Shown here: piece by piece, positions 1 through 8,863 of the stretch
How the letters are laid out: the number at the start of each line of letters is the position of its first letter
Numbering within the stretch: the stretch's first letter is position 1
Program-made: the position numbers and the translations under genes
DNA from: a virus
Direction: 5' to 3' (one strand)
DNA: 64,000 bases
Virus record (IMG/VR): IMGVR_UViG_3300049460_000312
Coordinates: 124,001-188,000 of that record
The notes under the pieces: model-generated
Told to the model about the DNA's origin: nothing
Databases searched by the model: none
The model's input: the letters and a program-made list of their open reading frames with translations, nothing else

Positions 1-363
1 AACCTCTCCGAGCCGGTGCAAGTCCCGGGGGTGGCGACCGAGTCGCTCACGACCGAGTATGTGCAAGCGAACGGTCAAATCAACAACCCGACCCAGCTCT
101 TCGCCAAGATCAGCAAGGCCGTCGGGCTGGTGCCCGCTGTCGACGAGAAGCCTACCGCGATCAACACCATGCTCGACGCTGCAAGCAAAGTGGACGACAT
201 CGACTTCATCATGGTCGAACACGTGGACGACGCTAACCCGTCGGCATCCGTCGTTCCGCAAAAAAGCACGATGCAGATCATGACCCCGGGTCAGGCCGCA
301 TGCGAAAGCATCGCGATCGAGTCGGTGCAGATGGTGGTCACGTATCGCCGCCTGAAGGGATAA
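1..363 (+). CDS. 3' end of an unidentified phage protein (truncated by window edge)
   Basis: The reading frame is open from base 1, so about 120 C-terminal residues are seen and the true start lies upstream. A GTG at base 16 is in frame but nothing marks it as the start. The visible part is mildly acidic and ends in a strand-like stretch (ESVQMVVTYRRLKG). No recognisable catalytic motif is present. It is followed by a 126-base intergenic stretch with a long inverted repeat and then another rightward gene. In a block of terminase and tail genes it is probably a virion or morphogenesis protein, but that is inference from position only. Confidence 0.6.
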   Translation, partial: NLSEPVQVPGVATESLTTEYVQANGQINNPTQLFAKISKAVGLVPAVDEKPTAINTMLDAASKVDDIDFIMVEHVDDANPSASVVPQKSTMQIMTPGQAACESIAIESVQMVVTYRRLKG

Positions 364-479
364 CCTTGTAAGGCGCTCAGAGCCCCGTCAAGCGTTTCCA
401 TCTGGATGGGGCAGCATTGCCCTGTCCATATGTCGCTCAGCCGCACACAGGGCCTCTGAAGCCTTCTCACCTTACAAGG
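364..479. promoter_or_regulatory. Intergenic element bounded by a 10-bp inverted repeat
   Basis: CCTTGTAAGG at 364-373 is the exact reverse complement of CCTTACAAGG at 470-479, just before the start codon at 490. Inside, a GCTCAGAGCC-like arm can pair imperfectly with a GGCCTCTGAAGCC arm, and a small hairpin (GGGCA-gcat-TGCCC) sits in the middle. The region could fold as one long structured RNA in the leader of the 434-aa gene, or act as a terminator for the upstream gene. No run of T follows, so a plain intrinsic terminator is less likely. Confidence 0.45.
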
Positions 480-489
480 ACACCGATCC

Positions 490-1794
490 ATGTTTGAAAC
501 CAACACAACGCAAGAAGCGCTTGATCTCGAACTGACGGCCGCTATGGAGTCAGGGCACGAGAGCCTGTACCGGACGGTGCGGGACGTGTTCGATGCCGAA
601 GCCAAGGATCTGGAATTCGACAAGCGCATGGCCGAAGCGATCCATCGCTACAAGCAAAGCTTTATCAACCGCAACAAGGAACACGCGGCCTTTTTCGGTG
701 GTAACCTGCTGGGTGCCAACGTGGTGCGCTTCGTGGACTCGGACAAGGACGCCTGGTTCGACAACATCATCCAGGCCGACGAAGAGCTGTTGCGCGAACA
801 CCTGCATAACCTGCCCGGGATCAATCCTGAGTGGCACGTATCGTCCAACGTGATGAACCTCTCGTGTGCTTACCTGGTGCACAAGTTCTTTCACTCGGCG
901 CTGCCGGCTGCCCAGAAGATGCAAGCGATGGTGGATGTCTTGCTGGTGCTCCAGTTCAAGTATATCTCTTCGATCCTCTACCGCTTCTTTCCGTATCCGG
1001 CGCCGCGTGAAGTCGCGGAAGCGACCTACGCCGCGCTGAACATGAAATTCATCCTGAAGGAGAAAGGCTCGTGGCTCGGATTGCTGCAACACCGCTGCGA
1101 CGAAATTCTCTCGCGCAACTCACCGCACTACAACGCTATCTCGCGCATGGATTCCGACAAGGAAGTCGTCGACATGCTCAACGCAATTCACGGGGCCCTG
1201 AAGGGTTACGTGAAGAACATGCGGGAAGTGATGGAGCGCATCCGTCTCACGGGCGGCAAGGTGAGCTCAGTGTCCTCAGTAGCTGGTGTGGATGGTGAGG
1301 AGATCCTGAAGGACAAGACGCGTGGTCCGATGGTCTACACCAACTACCTGAAGTCGATCCTCTCGGATAAGAATTCCTTTATCCGGGAAGAGCTGCTGCT
1401 GGTGGTGACCAAGATCATGCCGTCGGCCAACTACCGGCATCTGCGTGCAGCGCTTGAACACGTGTCGGGCAACTACTTCAAGTCCGATCACCAGAAGATC
1501 GAGAAGATTGTCAATTTGGCGATGGTGCACGCGTTTGCCTATCTGTCGGATAACCGTATCAGTCTGCGCTCGAACGTGGACCTCTCGGCGATGTTGATCC
1601 GGCTGAAGGGGGCCTACACTTCGTCGCGCTCTACTGATCCCGATCTGCTGGAGCTGAGGGACCTGGTCGAAGAAGTGATTCGGCCTTCCGTGGACTCCCG
1701 TACCCCGGCGGTGGTCGCTTCGGTGCGCACGGGAGTGCTGTTGTATCTGGTGTCGCGCGCATACACCATGTCGTACTACTCAGGCGGCCGTTAA
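490..1794 (+). CDS. Hypothetical protein, 434 aa, helical
   Basis: An ATG at 490 follows the purine-rich stretch AAGGACACCGATCC, a usable ribosome site. The protein is rich in Leu, Glu, Arg and Lys and looks mostly alpha-helical, with no signal peptide, no convincing membrane segment and no nucleotide-binding motif. It is convergent with the terminase gene and the two share one hairpin terminator. Its place next to terminase and tail genes in a phiKZ-like layout suggests a late, virion-associated or morphogenesis role, but I do not recognise the family. Confidence 0.8.
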   Translation: MFETNTTQEALDLELTAAMESGHESLYRTVRDVFDAEAKDLEFDKRMAEAIHRYKQSFINRNKEHAAFFGGNLLGANVVRFVDSDKDAWFDNIIQADEELLREHLHNLPGINPEWHVSSNVMNLSCAYLVHKFFHSALPAAQKMQAMVDVLLVLQFKYISSILYRFFPYPAPREVAEATYAALNMKFILKEKGSWLGLLQHRCDEILSRNSPHYNAISRMDSDKEVVDMLNAIHGALKGYVKNMREVMERIRLTGGKVSSVSSVAGVDGEEILKDKTRGPMVYTNYLKSILSDKNSFIREELLLVVTKIMPSANYRHLRAALEHVSGNYFKSDHQKIEKIVNLAMVHAFAYLSDNRISLRSNVDLSAMLIRLKGAYTSSRSTDPDLLELRDLVEEVIRPSVDSRTPAVVASVRTGVLLYLVSRAYTMSYYSGGR

Positions 1795-1800
1795 TTACCA

Positions 1801-1843
1801 GCATAAGCGCCGGAGGGGTCACCCCCTCCGGCCTTTATGTCGC
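1801..1843. terminator. Bidirectional terminator with constant GCATAA/TTTATG flanks
   Basis: A GC-rich stem (GCCGGAGGGGT / ACCCCCTCCGGC) lies between two convergent genes. It is flanked by GCATAA on the left and TTTATGTCGC on the right, so each strand reads stem-loop followed by TTATG. This is the first of the recurring hairpin family in this window. Confidence 0.85.
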
Positions 1844-1851
1844 TCTGAAAC

Positions 1852-4098
1852 TTACGAGCCCCAGCGACGCTGGGTTGAACCATACCCGTTCCAGCTGCCT
1901 GCAGCATTGCGGCTGTTCCAGTTATGGCCAGTGTTGCTACCGCCACTGACCCGGTCGGTGCGCTTCTTCTCCTTCGCTTCCTTGATCAGGTTATCCACGT
2001 TGAACATCTCCGACTCTTCGATGATGACGCGATTCGACAAGGCACGGATTTCCTGCTCGATCCGCGCAATGACAAAAACGTCCTTCGAAGCCGTGATCTT
2101 CTCTGCCAGATCCTTGATCCGTTCCCGAATCGCCCGCTGCTCCCGCTTCTCTTCAGCCTGTTGCGGGTCCATGTCGCTGCCTGAGTCTGACAACAGGCTA
2201 CCGACGAGTTGCGGGTCGATGCCATAGTAGCGCAGGTTCTTCGCCTTGGTGATCATCCAGTGCGCGAGCAGCCACGAGATACACATGTCGTCATGCTCAC
2301 CCGCCGGGTGATCGACCCGACCGTTCTTGGTAATCAAACCGTTAATCTGGTCAGCCAAGGTCTTGTCGTAGATCCGGTCACAGGAGCGCTTACCGGCGAG
2401 CAACAACGATTCACCGTAGAGCGCTGAGCGCGACGTCGTACCACCCCCTGAAGTCGTGAAGCCAAAGCACTTCTTGAAGCGCGCATACTGCTCGTGGTTG
2501 TTGCGCTGAACCATGCGCTGCATTTCCTCGAACTGCACTTCATTGACCTGCTTGTCTTGCACCACCGTGTTGAAGATGCGCTTGAACGGATTAATCCCCG
2601 CGGCAGCCAACTCGATCATCAGGTAGTCAATGATACTCTGACCCGATGAACGATTCTCAGGAATAAACGTCACCGTCGGCCACTTGATCAGGAATGCCGC
2701 AATCCACTTGGACAAGTGAATCAGGTTGGTTTCATTGATCGTGGCCGCAGCCACGGTTTCCAGCGTTTGCGTATCGAGCAGGTAGAAGCCGCAATCATCG
2801 CCACCCGACGCATTCGAGGAGTCCATCCCGAGCACGTAGGTCGAATCGAACATGCGCTTGTCGATATCGGCTTCCGGCAGATACCAGCGCATTGTGTACG
2901 AACCAATCCGGCTGATGTCGGTGTGGTCCGCGCCCCGCACTGAATTGCGAATCGCATCCAGAATGGTGGTCGGCAACGGATTGGTCTGGCTACCCGAGGT
3001 CCACATGTTAAAGTAGTCGCGGTTCGCGTCATCGCCGGTCTGCACCGACTCTTCCAGCTTCTCCATCAACCACTCATCGGTCTTGCCCAGCTGGCGGTGG
3101 TTGAGGGTAATGTTCACCCGCAGCTTACCACCGGACTTACCGTTCTTGAGGATCTTGGCGCCTCCCGGGCTGGCCTTGCGGATGATGTCGTAAAGATGGG
3201 CCTCGTCCACCGCGTCAAAGAACTTCTCATTCCAGATGGCCGACTCGCTGACCATTTTGTAAATGAAGGCGCCGTCCTTGTCGTCCTTCTTGCCGGCAGT
3301 GGTCGTCAGGATTGTACCATAGTAAGCACCGGCTTTCTTCGCGCGGTCCACGGCCGCACCCGTTGCAGCCAAGGCGGCCGGAAGTGCAATGGCGATGTTC
3401 GGCTGGAAAGGACCTTCGTCGATGTGGAAGATACCGGAGGTCAAACCCCGGCCCAGGTTCAGTGCACGCTTCGGGGATGCCTGCGGTACGTGCGTCTTGT
3501 AGCGGTTCTTCAACCGCACCCGGGTGATTTCTTCCGTGTTATTGGCGTCATCGCGCGACTGCTGGTTCAGGTACGACGGCAGCTCAGAAGCGATGTCCTT
3601 CAGGCGGTTAATGTTCCCCCGGCGCAGCGTGTCGTCCTTCGTGAGCAAGTTGATTTCCGTATCCCGGCAACCAATGTTCATCAGGTAGGTCATCAACGAG
3701 TCGGTCGAGTACGACTTACCCGTCTGACGGATCTGGATCAGGAAGGTCATCACGTGGTTGAAGAACAACCAGTACAGCGCAATGTTACCGCGGTTGGCTT
3801 CCTGCATCACGGCGTCACCACCCCCGATAGCGGGCGCCTTGGCCACTTCCCGGAAATAATACCAAGGATTAACCGCACATTCCAGCGCAATCAAGGCCTT
3901 CTGGTTTTCGGTGAGGAATTTCGAGTGGGGGTCAACCCCCTTCAGAGCCGGGTTGACCAGTGCCAGAATAAAGGCATGGTTCTTCACTCCCAGCGAACGG
4001 TACAGCAAAGCGAGTCGGACAAAGCTACGATTTTTCGTATCAATGTCAACAATCGCGCTTGGATATTTCTTCCAATCGGCGTGAAATAGAATCGGCAT
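1852..4098 (-). CDS. terL: Terminase large subunit (packaging ATPase/nuclease), phiKZ gp25-like
   Basis: TerL drives DNA into the prohead with an N-terminal ATPase and cuts concatemers with a C-terminal RNase H-fold nuclease. In this 748-aa protein the Walker A-like motif RQTGKS is near residue 122, preceded by a hydrophobic stretch, and an acidic Walker B-type segment (GIFHIDEGP) follows near 230. The nuclease region has GMDSSNASGGDD near 423 and GEHDDMCISW near 602, supplying the expected acidic metal ligands. The frame is open to a GTG at 4131, but ATG 4098 (MPILFHADWK) has an AGGA sequence about 8 bases upstream and is preferred. The start is preceded by an 8-bp hairpin at 4137-4159. Confidence 0.9.
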   Translation of the reverse strand: MPILFHADWKKYPSAIVDIDTKNRSFVRLALLYRSLGVKNHAFILALVNPALKGVDPHSKFLTENQKALIALECAVNPWYYFREVAKAPAIGGGDAVMQEANRGNIALYWLFFNHVMTFLIQIRQTGKSYSTDSLMTYLMNIGCRDTEINLLTKDDTLRRGNINRLKDIASELPSYLNQQSRDDANNTEEITRVRLKNRYKTHVPQASPKRALNLGRGLTSGIFHIDEGPFQPNIAIALPAALAATGAAVDRAKKAGAYYGTILTTTAGKKDDKDGAFIYKMVSESAIWNEKFFDAVDEAHLYDIIRKASPGGAKILKNGKSGGKLRVNITLNHRQLGKTDEWLMEKLEESVQTGDDANRDYFNMWTSGSQTNPLPTTILDAIRNSVRGADHTDISRIGSYTMRWYLPEADIDKRMFDSTYVLGMDSSNASGGDDCGFYLLDTQTLETVAAATINETNLIHLSKWIAAFLIKWPTVTFIPENRSSGQSIIDYLMIELAAAGINPFKRIFNTVVQDKQVNEVQFEEMQRMVQRNNHEQYARFKKCFGFTTSGGGTTSRSALYGESLLLAGKRSCDRIYDKTLADQINGLITKNGRVDHPAGEHDDMCISWLLAHWMITKAKNLRYYGIDPQLVGSLLSDSGSDMDPQQAEEKREQRAIRERIKDLAEKITASKDVFVIARIEQEIRALSNRVIIEESEMFNVDNLIKEAKEKKRTDRVSGGSNTGHNWNSRNAAGSWNGYGSTQRRWGS

Positions 4099-4136
4099 AT
4101 TCGGTCCTGCGTGTGTCCTTAGGCTCTCCACTGCGA

Positions 4137-4159
4137 CTTACACTCACGAGTAGTGTAAG
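4137..4159 (-). promoter_or_regulatory. Perfect 8-bp inverted repeat in the terminase leader
   Basis: CTTACACT (4137-4144) and AGTGTAAG (4152-4159) are exact reverse complements separated by 7 bases, about 40 bases upstream of the terminase start. There is no T-run, so it is more likely an operator or leader hairpin than a terminator. The GTG alternative start lies only a few bases below it, which is another reason to prefer the later ATG. Confidence 0.5.
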
Positions 4160-4360
4160 GGTCGCCATGAGCAAGAGAGGCGGTCCACATTAATTAAGGC
4201 ATGAATACTGACCCAATACGACTACTTCTCCGTTATTCCATAAGAAGCAGAAGTAGGGAGCCCTTGCATTCCACGACAATCGCGAACAATCGATCAACAA
4301 TTCGCCCAGTGAAGACGACGCTGCACCAGTACGCTGCATATACACACTTACGCACGCAGT
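4160..4360. other. Non-coding stretch upstream of terminase
   Basis: About 200 bases between the terminase leader and the terminator of the next gene. A 68-codon open frame on the plus strand has no ribosome site and an unconvincing composition. An inverted repeat, CTACTTCT (4222-4229) with AGAAGTAG (4249-4256), surrounds a small TTAT-TCC-ATAA hairpin. The minus strand carries CTTATGGAATAA there, an AT-rich, TATG-containing stretch. The terminase promoter is probably in this interval. Confidence 0.4.
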
Positions 4361-4362
4361 GG

Positions 4363-4405
4363 CGGCATAAAAAGCGAGGGGATTGCTCCCCTCGCTTCTA
4401 TGACT
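4363..4405 (-). terminator. Terminator hairpin of the 569-aa gene
   Basis: Stem GCGAGGGGA (4374-4382) pairs with TCCCCTCGC (4387-4395). On the minus strand the stem is followed by TTTTTATGCCGCC, a T-run merged with the recurring TTTATGCC sequence. It terminates the leftward gene ending at 4431. Confidence 0.85.
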
Positions 4406-4430
4406 GACGGGTAACAGAACCGATTCAGAC

Positions 4431-6140
4431 TTAACTGAGGGCGGTGCCATCCCAGAGGATCATGCCCGACGTACCGAGTTCCAGATCGTTCTCCGGCGTC
4501 TTGCGAATCCACTCGATATACACCGAGCCATTCACCACGAGACCGTTGAGGATCGAGAACACCTGGTTGAAGGTATTGATATCCTGTTCCAACACCTGGC
4601 TGGTGCCCACCCGAATCCGGTAGTGCGTCGGCAACGGCGCCGCCACTTCCTTCAGCTCGTCGTAGATCGGCTTCATCGGCAGGTACAGCTTCGCAAGCCA
4701 GTCGTCGACCGTCGCGCAGCCCGCATCGATCTTCAGCTTGTAGAAGTTGTAGTTGATGAATTCCAACAGACCGTGCGTACCGTTCACACCGTACGCCGGA
4801 TCTTGACCCTGCTCGAACACCATCTGCCAGTTGGTATCGGTGCGTTCCGTAGCATCGCGCCAGAGCACGACCTGCACCGTCTGAGCATGACGGAAGTCTT
4901 CGTACAGCGGGTTCACATCCTTCAGGTTGACCGAGACGTTGAGCAACTGGTTCACACCGTACAGCTTCGGCTGGAAAGCCGGGCTGTTGACCGCGAACTG
5001 CACGAACTGGGTGACGTCGTAACGCGCATTGCGCTCCGAGGTGTAGAGGAACCAGCGCAGCGTGTAACCGTTGAGCGGGCCCACCCATTCCGGATAGGCG
5101 TAGAGACGCACGTTGTACGCACCCTTGGCTTCCATTGTCTTGATGGTGTACGCTTGCGTGACGAAGATCTGCTCGCCGCGCGTGGCGCCATACACCACTT
5201 CGTCCGAGGTCGGCGTGTAGCGCAACACCACCGGGATCTTCTGGTTGACCATGGTCGCCAGATAGCTTTCCATCCCGAGCATCGTGAAGCGCGTGCCGTC
5301 GACCGGCAGCTCCTTGAACGAGCCATCGCTGTAGTTCACGCGACCCTTCAGGTACAGACCTTGCAGCGGCACGTTCACCGGCAGTTGCACCAGCGTCGGA
5401 TCGGTTTCGCTCATGAACGGCGAGACGAGCGAGATGCCCGTCACGTAGCGCACGGCGTTGTTCATGTGGCGGATGAACGACGTGTTCTGCACCACCAGCT
5501 GCGTGATCGACGCCGGGTGACCTTCGTCGCTGAAGGCGATACAGCTCACCACTTCACCGTCAGGCAGGTCTTCCATGGTGTAACACACCGGCACCGCGTA
5601 CTCGCTCTTGTTCGTTTGCGCATTCACGCCCACGAGCTCCAGTGCGATTTCGTTGGTGATGAGGTTACCCAGGTTGTCGTAGTAGCCCGAGATGGCCTTC
5701 AGATCGGTGGGGCCGGTGTTTTGCTTGAAGATCTTGGCCTTGCGGCACGTCGTGCCCTTGTACGACAGGCGGTTCTCGACAGCGAGCACATACGGCGTGA
5801 CCGACTTGTCGAGATAAGCACGGTAGGTGCTGTTGTTGGTGGTGCGACCCGGACCGGTCAGAACGTCGTCGGTGTTAATCACCGAAGTCGGGACACCGCC
5901 CCAAGGTTGCAGCGTCGGCACCAGGTCGACATCCAGCGCAGTAACAATCCACCAGGCAGAGACGGTTTTGTTTTCCGTGTCCGCGGCGAGATCGCCCACG
6001 TTAGGGACAAAGCGTCCCGTGCCGACCGTATTGTCCCACAGCTCTTTGAGCGCGTAGGTGGCCATGCGGCCTTCGGGGTTGCGGATGGGCTCGATGCCGT
6101 CCGTCCCGACTGTTGCGGTCTGATTCAAAATGGTTGTCAT
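4431..6140 (-). CDS. Probable virion structural protein, 569 aa (tail/baseplate block)
   Basis: The start is ATG 6140, preceded by AAGGATTTCATCC, rather than the first possible start at 6182. The sequence is rich in aromatic and beta-prone stretches typical of phage structural proteins and has no enzyme motif. It follows the 865-aa gene by a short gap in the same direction and lies in the terminase-to-sheath interval. In phiKZ that interval holds gp26-gp28, so by gene order this is a counterpart of one of them. Function beyond virion component is not supported. Confidence 0.75.
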   Translation of the reverse strand: MTTILNQTATVGTDGIEPIRNPEGRMATYALKELWDNTVGTGRFVPNVGDLAADTENKTVSAWWIVTALDVDLVPTLQPWGGVPTSVINTDDVLTGPGRTTNNSTYRAYLDKSVTPYVLAVENRLSYKGTTCRKAKIFKQNTGPTDLKAISGYYDNLGNLITNEIALELVGVNAQTNKSEYAVPVCYTMEDLPDGEVVSCIAFSDEGHPASITQLVVQNTSFIRHMNNAVRYVTGISLVSPFMSETDPTLVQLPVNVPLQGLYLKGRVNYSDGSFKELPVDGTRFTMLGMESYLATMVNQKIPVVLRYTPTSDEVVYGATRGEQIFVTQAYTIKTMEAKGAYNVRLYAYPEWVGPLNGYTLRWFLYTSERNARYDVTQFVQFAVNSPAFQPKLYGVNQLLNVSVNLKDVNPLYEDFRHAQTVQVVLWRDATERTDTNWQMVFEQGQDPAYGVNGTHGLLEFINYNFYKLKIDAGCATVDDWLAKLYLPMKPIYDELKEVAAPLPTHYRIRVGTSQVLEQDINTFNQVFSILNGLVVNGSVYIEWIRKTPENDLELGTSGMILWDGTALS

Positions 6141-6185
6141 GGATGAAATCCTTAGAAGAGCCGGTGTCACCACCGGCCCCAAGCC

Positions 6186-8783
6186 TTAGAACTGAAGCAC
6201 GCTGATCATCGACGAAAGATCCAGACCCGGCGCGTAGATCCCCACCGCACGCAACATCACGCGATACCGATACATGTCAAGCGACACGTAGGTGCTGTAG
6301 GGATGTGGGTGCACCACCACGTAGCGGCTATCGGGAATGTTGCCACCACCGATCGGATCGAACGCCAGATACTTCTCATAGGAAGCCAGTCGGCCACGTA
6401 GCCAGTCGTCACCAAACTGCTCGTAGAACTTGTCGTCCCACAGCACGCCCGTTTTCAGGTCGTCCAGAATGCGCGACAGGAACGGACTGTAGAGCTGGTA
6501 GCGTCCCGCAATCACGTTCGGTTGATCAGCCGGCTGCTGCGGAGCGAAGCGCGTGAGGTAATTGCTCACCTCGTCGTCAATCGCCAGCGACGTATCCCGG
6601 AAAGCGTAGGTCTTGTCGGCTACCCCATCACCATCGATGAGATAGTTGTTCATAGGAACGACGATATCCCGGATCGCATACGGCGCACCGTTCAAGGCGT
6701 TTTCCAAGCCGACGCCAATGCCGTTCTCCGCGAAGGTGAGATCTTCCCGCAGCCGTACCTTGCCGTAACAGACGATGCGCAACACCTTGTCATCACGGAT
6801 GTCAAAGCGGTTATTCGCCGAGAGCGCACCATGATAGACAAAGCCCGCGTCCGGTGCCGGGGTCCGTGTCATGTCCTTGTTGCAGAAGCCGGTGTAGCGG
6901 ATCGTGAACTGCTGCTTGGCCAACGTGTCGTCCATGTAGGCCTTGGTGGTCACTACCACCCGCGAACCACTCACCCGGAAGTCGAGCTTCTCCATGAGCG
7001 AGTTACCGTTCATGAAGATGTCCAGCTCACCCAGCGGTAGATCCAGCTTCTGGTAGGTGCCGTCCTTGAACCACGTGATGTCGAATTCAAACACCCCGGC
7101 AATCGGCGCCATCTCAAACGAGTAGGCCAGATGCTTCTTGTTGGAGAGCACCCGGTTATACGCCGCGGCTGAACGCACCCAGGTGTACTTGGTGCCTTGC
7201 ACCAGATACACCGGGTCACCCGTGCAGTCTGCCCAGTCACCTGTCTTCAGTCCACCGGTAGACGGCGCCACGTAGAAGCGGTAGTTTGCCGTCGGATCGA
7301 TGGTCCCGGTGTCGGTGTTATCGATCACGTCCAGCGAGACATCACCAATGCCGTGAATGATTTCCACGAACGCCGCATCCGCTGCCTGACAGGTGTAGGT
7401 GTTATCCACCGTGTTAGACGTGTAGAAGAGCAGCTTGCCTTCGGCGCTGTACTCGTAAATCGTGCAGCTACCGCGCAGGCCTTCCGGAATCGTCACGAGC
7501 TTCTGGCCATTGGTCAACTCCACCTTGGTCGGTGTGTCGCCCAGCAGTTTCGACATGGCGTTGTAGCCATAGGCCGACTGCACCATCGAACGGGTGATCG
7601 TCGCCTGCGGCGCGCGCATGATCGCGGCGTACGCATTGGCTTCAAGATTCGCGGCTTGCCAGACCGACACCGTCGCATCCTGACCGACCATCGCTCCTGC
7701 AATCCGCTCTTCCGGCAACTTGTAGAGTTCAAAGAGTCGCGCGTTCTCAAACACGAGGGGACGCTGCCAGCCTGAGTTCCGTACCGTCAGTCGCAGCTCC
7801 AGCTCCTGGCCGGCCAGGAACGTATTGGCGGCTTGCGCGCCATCAACCCGGATCGTCGGCACTGAATAGTCCCGGTGGGTGACCATGCGCAACGTACGGC
7901 TGTCGTTCTTGTGCAGGTAGACGCCCTTCCAGCGGCTGGTGTTCCACGTGTAGCCCAGATACACATCGACGTCGTCCTGATAGTCGATCGTGTCGCTCGG
8001 CCCCGCGTAGTGCAGCAGATATTTGTGCAGGCTGTCGAGGGTGGATTCGAACGGTGCCAGATCCCGCACCCGAAACACCACTTCACGCTTGATCGAGGCA
8101 TCGTAGACGTACTCGATGTAGTCGCCCGCTTTGGCGGACACCAGGTCAATCTTATCGACCCGCACACCGTTTACGTAGAAGAACACCCCGCCCCAGCTCG
8201 GCAGTTGCGCAATCTCCGTCTGAAAGGCGTTGATCGCGGCGATGTCGTCGGCCTTGATCGAATTGATCTTGATACAGGGCTGCGAGTAGGTGTCACGATA
8301 GCTACTGAAATACGCGTTGGAGTAGAGCCGCAAAAAGATCGGTTCATTCTCCAGTTCGCCATCAATCAGCTTGACAGGCAGGTCTTTCGGCTTGAGCACT
8401 GCGACCAGCAGGTTGTTGTCGCCAGTGACGATATACCAGACGAGGCAACGGGGAATCATCACCCCCTTACCGACATAGACGTCCAGCAGGCAGTCTTCTT
8501 CCTGCATCACGTCCAGCGCCGAGACCCACACCCCAGGCTTATCGAGCAAGCCCAGCAGCGCCGGGTGCACCTGACCGATCTGGTAGATATGAAAGCGGTT
8601 CGCCGGACCGGTCACAGGCATCTGGATCTTGCGCCACTGATACGAGAAGGAGGTCCAGACTCCGTTCTCCGGCGTAATACGGGCAGGCTGGATAATCGCC
8701 TGCTTATCCTGCTCGGGAGTACACCAGACTTTGGTGTACGCGTCATTAAGCAGGAAGTCATCTGAAACGAGGTAGCCGCTCAT
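6186..8783 (-). CDS. Probable virion structural protein, 865 aa
   Basis: ATG 8783 has a strong ribosome site (AAGGAAGG) 5 bases upstream. The long protein is Tyr-, Asp- and Val-rich, with many beta-type segments and no visible catalytic motif, signal peptide or membrane segment. It sits between the 306-aa and 569-aa genes, all leftward and closely spaced, and is probably cotranscribed with the 569-aa gene. By order it corresponds to the phiKZ gp26-gp28 region next to the tail sheath, so a tail or baseplate part is the likely role. This is inference from synteny; I do not recognise a domain. Confidence 0.75.
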   Translation of the reverse strand: MSGYLVSDDFLLNDAYTKVWCTPEQDKQAIIQPARITPENGVWTSFSYQWRKIQMPVTGPANRFHIYQIGQVHPALLGLLDKPGVWVSALDVMQEEDCLLDVYVGKGVMIPRCLVWYIVTGDNNLLVAVLKPKDLPVKLIDGELENEPIFLRLYSNAYFSSYRDTYSQPCIKINSIKADDIAAINAFQTEIAQLPSWGGVFFYVNGVRVDKIDLVSAKAGDYIEYVYDASIKREVVFRVRDLAPFESTLDSLHKYLLHYAGPSDTIDYQDDVDVYLGYTWNTSRWKGVYLHKNDSRTLRMVTHRDYSVPTIRVDGAQAANTFLAGQELELRLTVRNSGWQRPLVFENARLFELYKLPEERIAGAMVGQDATVSVWQAANLEANAYAAIMRAPQATITRSMVQSAYGYNAMSKLLGDTPTKVELTNGQKLVTIPEGLRGSCTIYEYSAEGKLLFYTSNTVDNTYTCQAADAAFVEIIHGIGDVSLDVIDNTDTGTIDPTANYRFYVAPSTGGLKTGDWADCTGDPVYLVQGTKYTWVRSAAAYNRVLSNKKHLAYSFEMAPIAGVFEFDITWFKDGTYQKLDLPLGELDIFMNGNSLMEKLDFRVSGSRVVVTTKAYMDDTLAKQQFTIRYTGFCNKDMTRTPAPDAGFVYHGALSANNRFDIRDDKVLRIVCYGKVRLREDLTFAENGIGVGLENALNGAPYAIRDIVVPMNNYLIDGDGVADKTYAFRDTSLAIDDEVSNYLTRFAPQQPADQPNVIAGRYQLYSPFLSRILDDLKTGVLWDDKFYEQFGDDWLRGRLASYEKYLAFDPIGGGNIPDSRYVVVHPHPYSTYVSLDMYRYRVMLRAVGIYAPGLDLSSMISVLQF

Positions 8784-8807
8784 TGCGCCCTTCCTTGCAT
8801 GTGTGAA

Positions 8808-8843
8808 TAAAAAGCGCTACCCACCGAAGTGAGTAGCGCTTTT
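8808..8843 (-). terminator. Terminator hairpin after the 306-aa gene
   Basis: AAAAGCGCTAC (8810-8820) pairs with GTAGCGCTTTT (8833-8843) around a loop of 12 bases. On the minus strand the stem is followed by TTTTTATTC. It separates the 306-aa gene from the 865-aa gene, so these two are at least partly separate transcription units. Confidence 0.8.
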
Positions 8844-8863
8844 ACGATCCGAGGTCGGCGCGC

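Noticed and set aside
4201-4407. 68-codon frame in the gap upstream of terminase
   Set aside because: No ribosome site, ends inside a terminator hairpin and has a random-looking composition.
4623-6146. 507-codon open frame on the plus strand
   Set aside because: Antisense to the 569-aa gene; shadow-type composition and no ribosome site.
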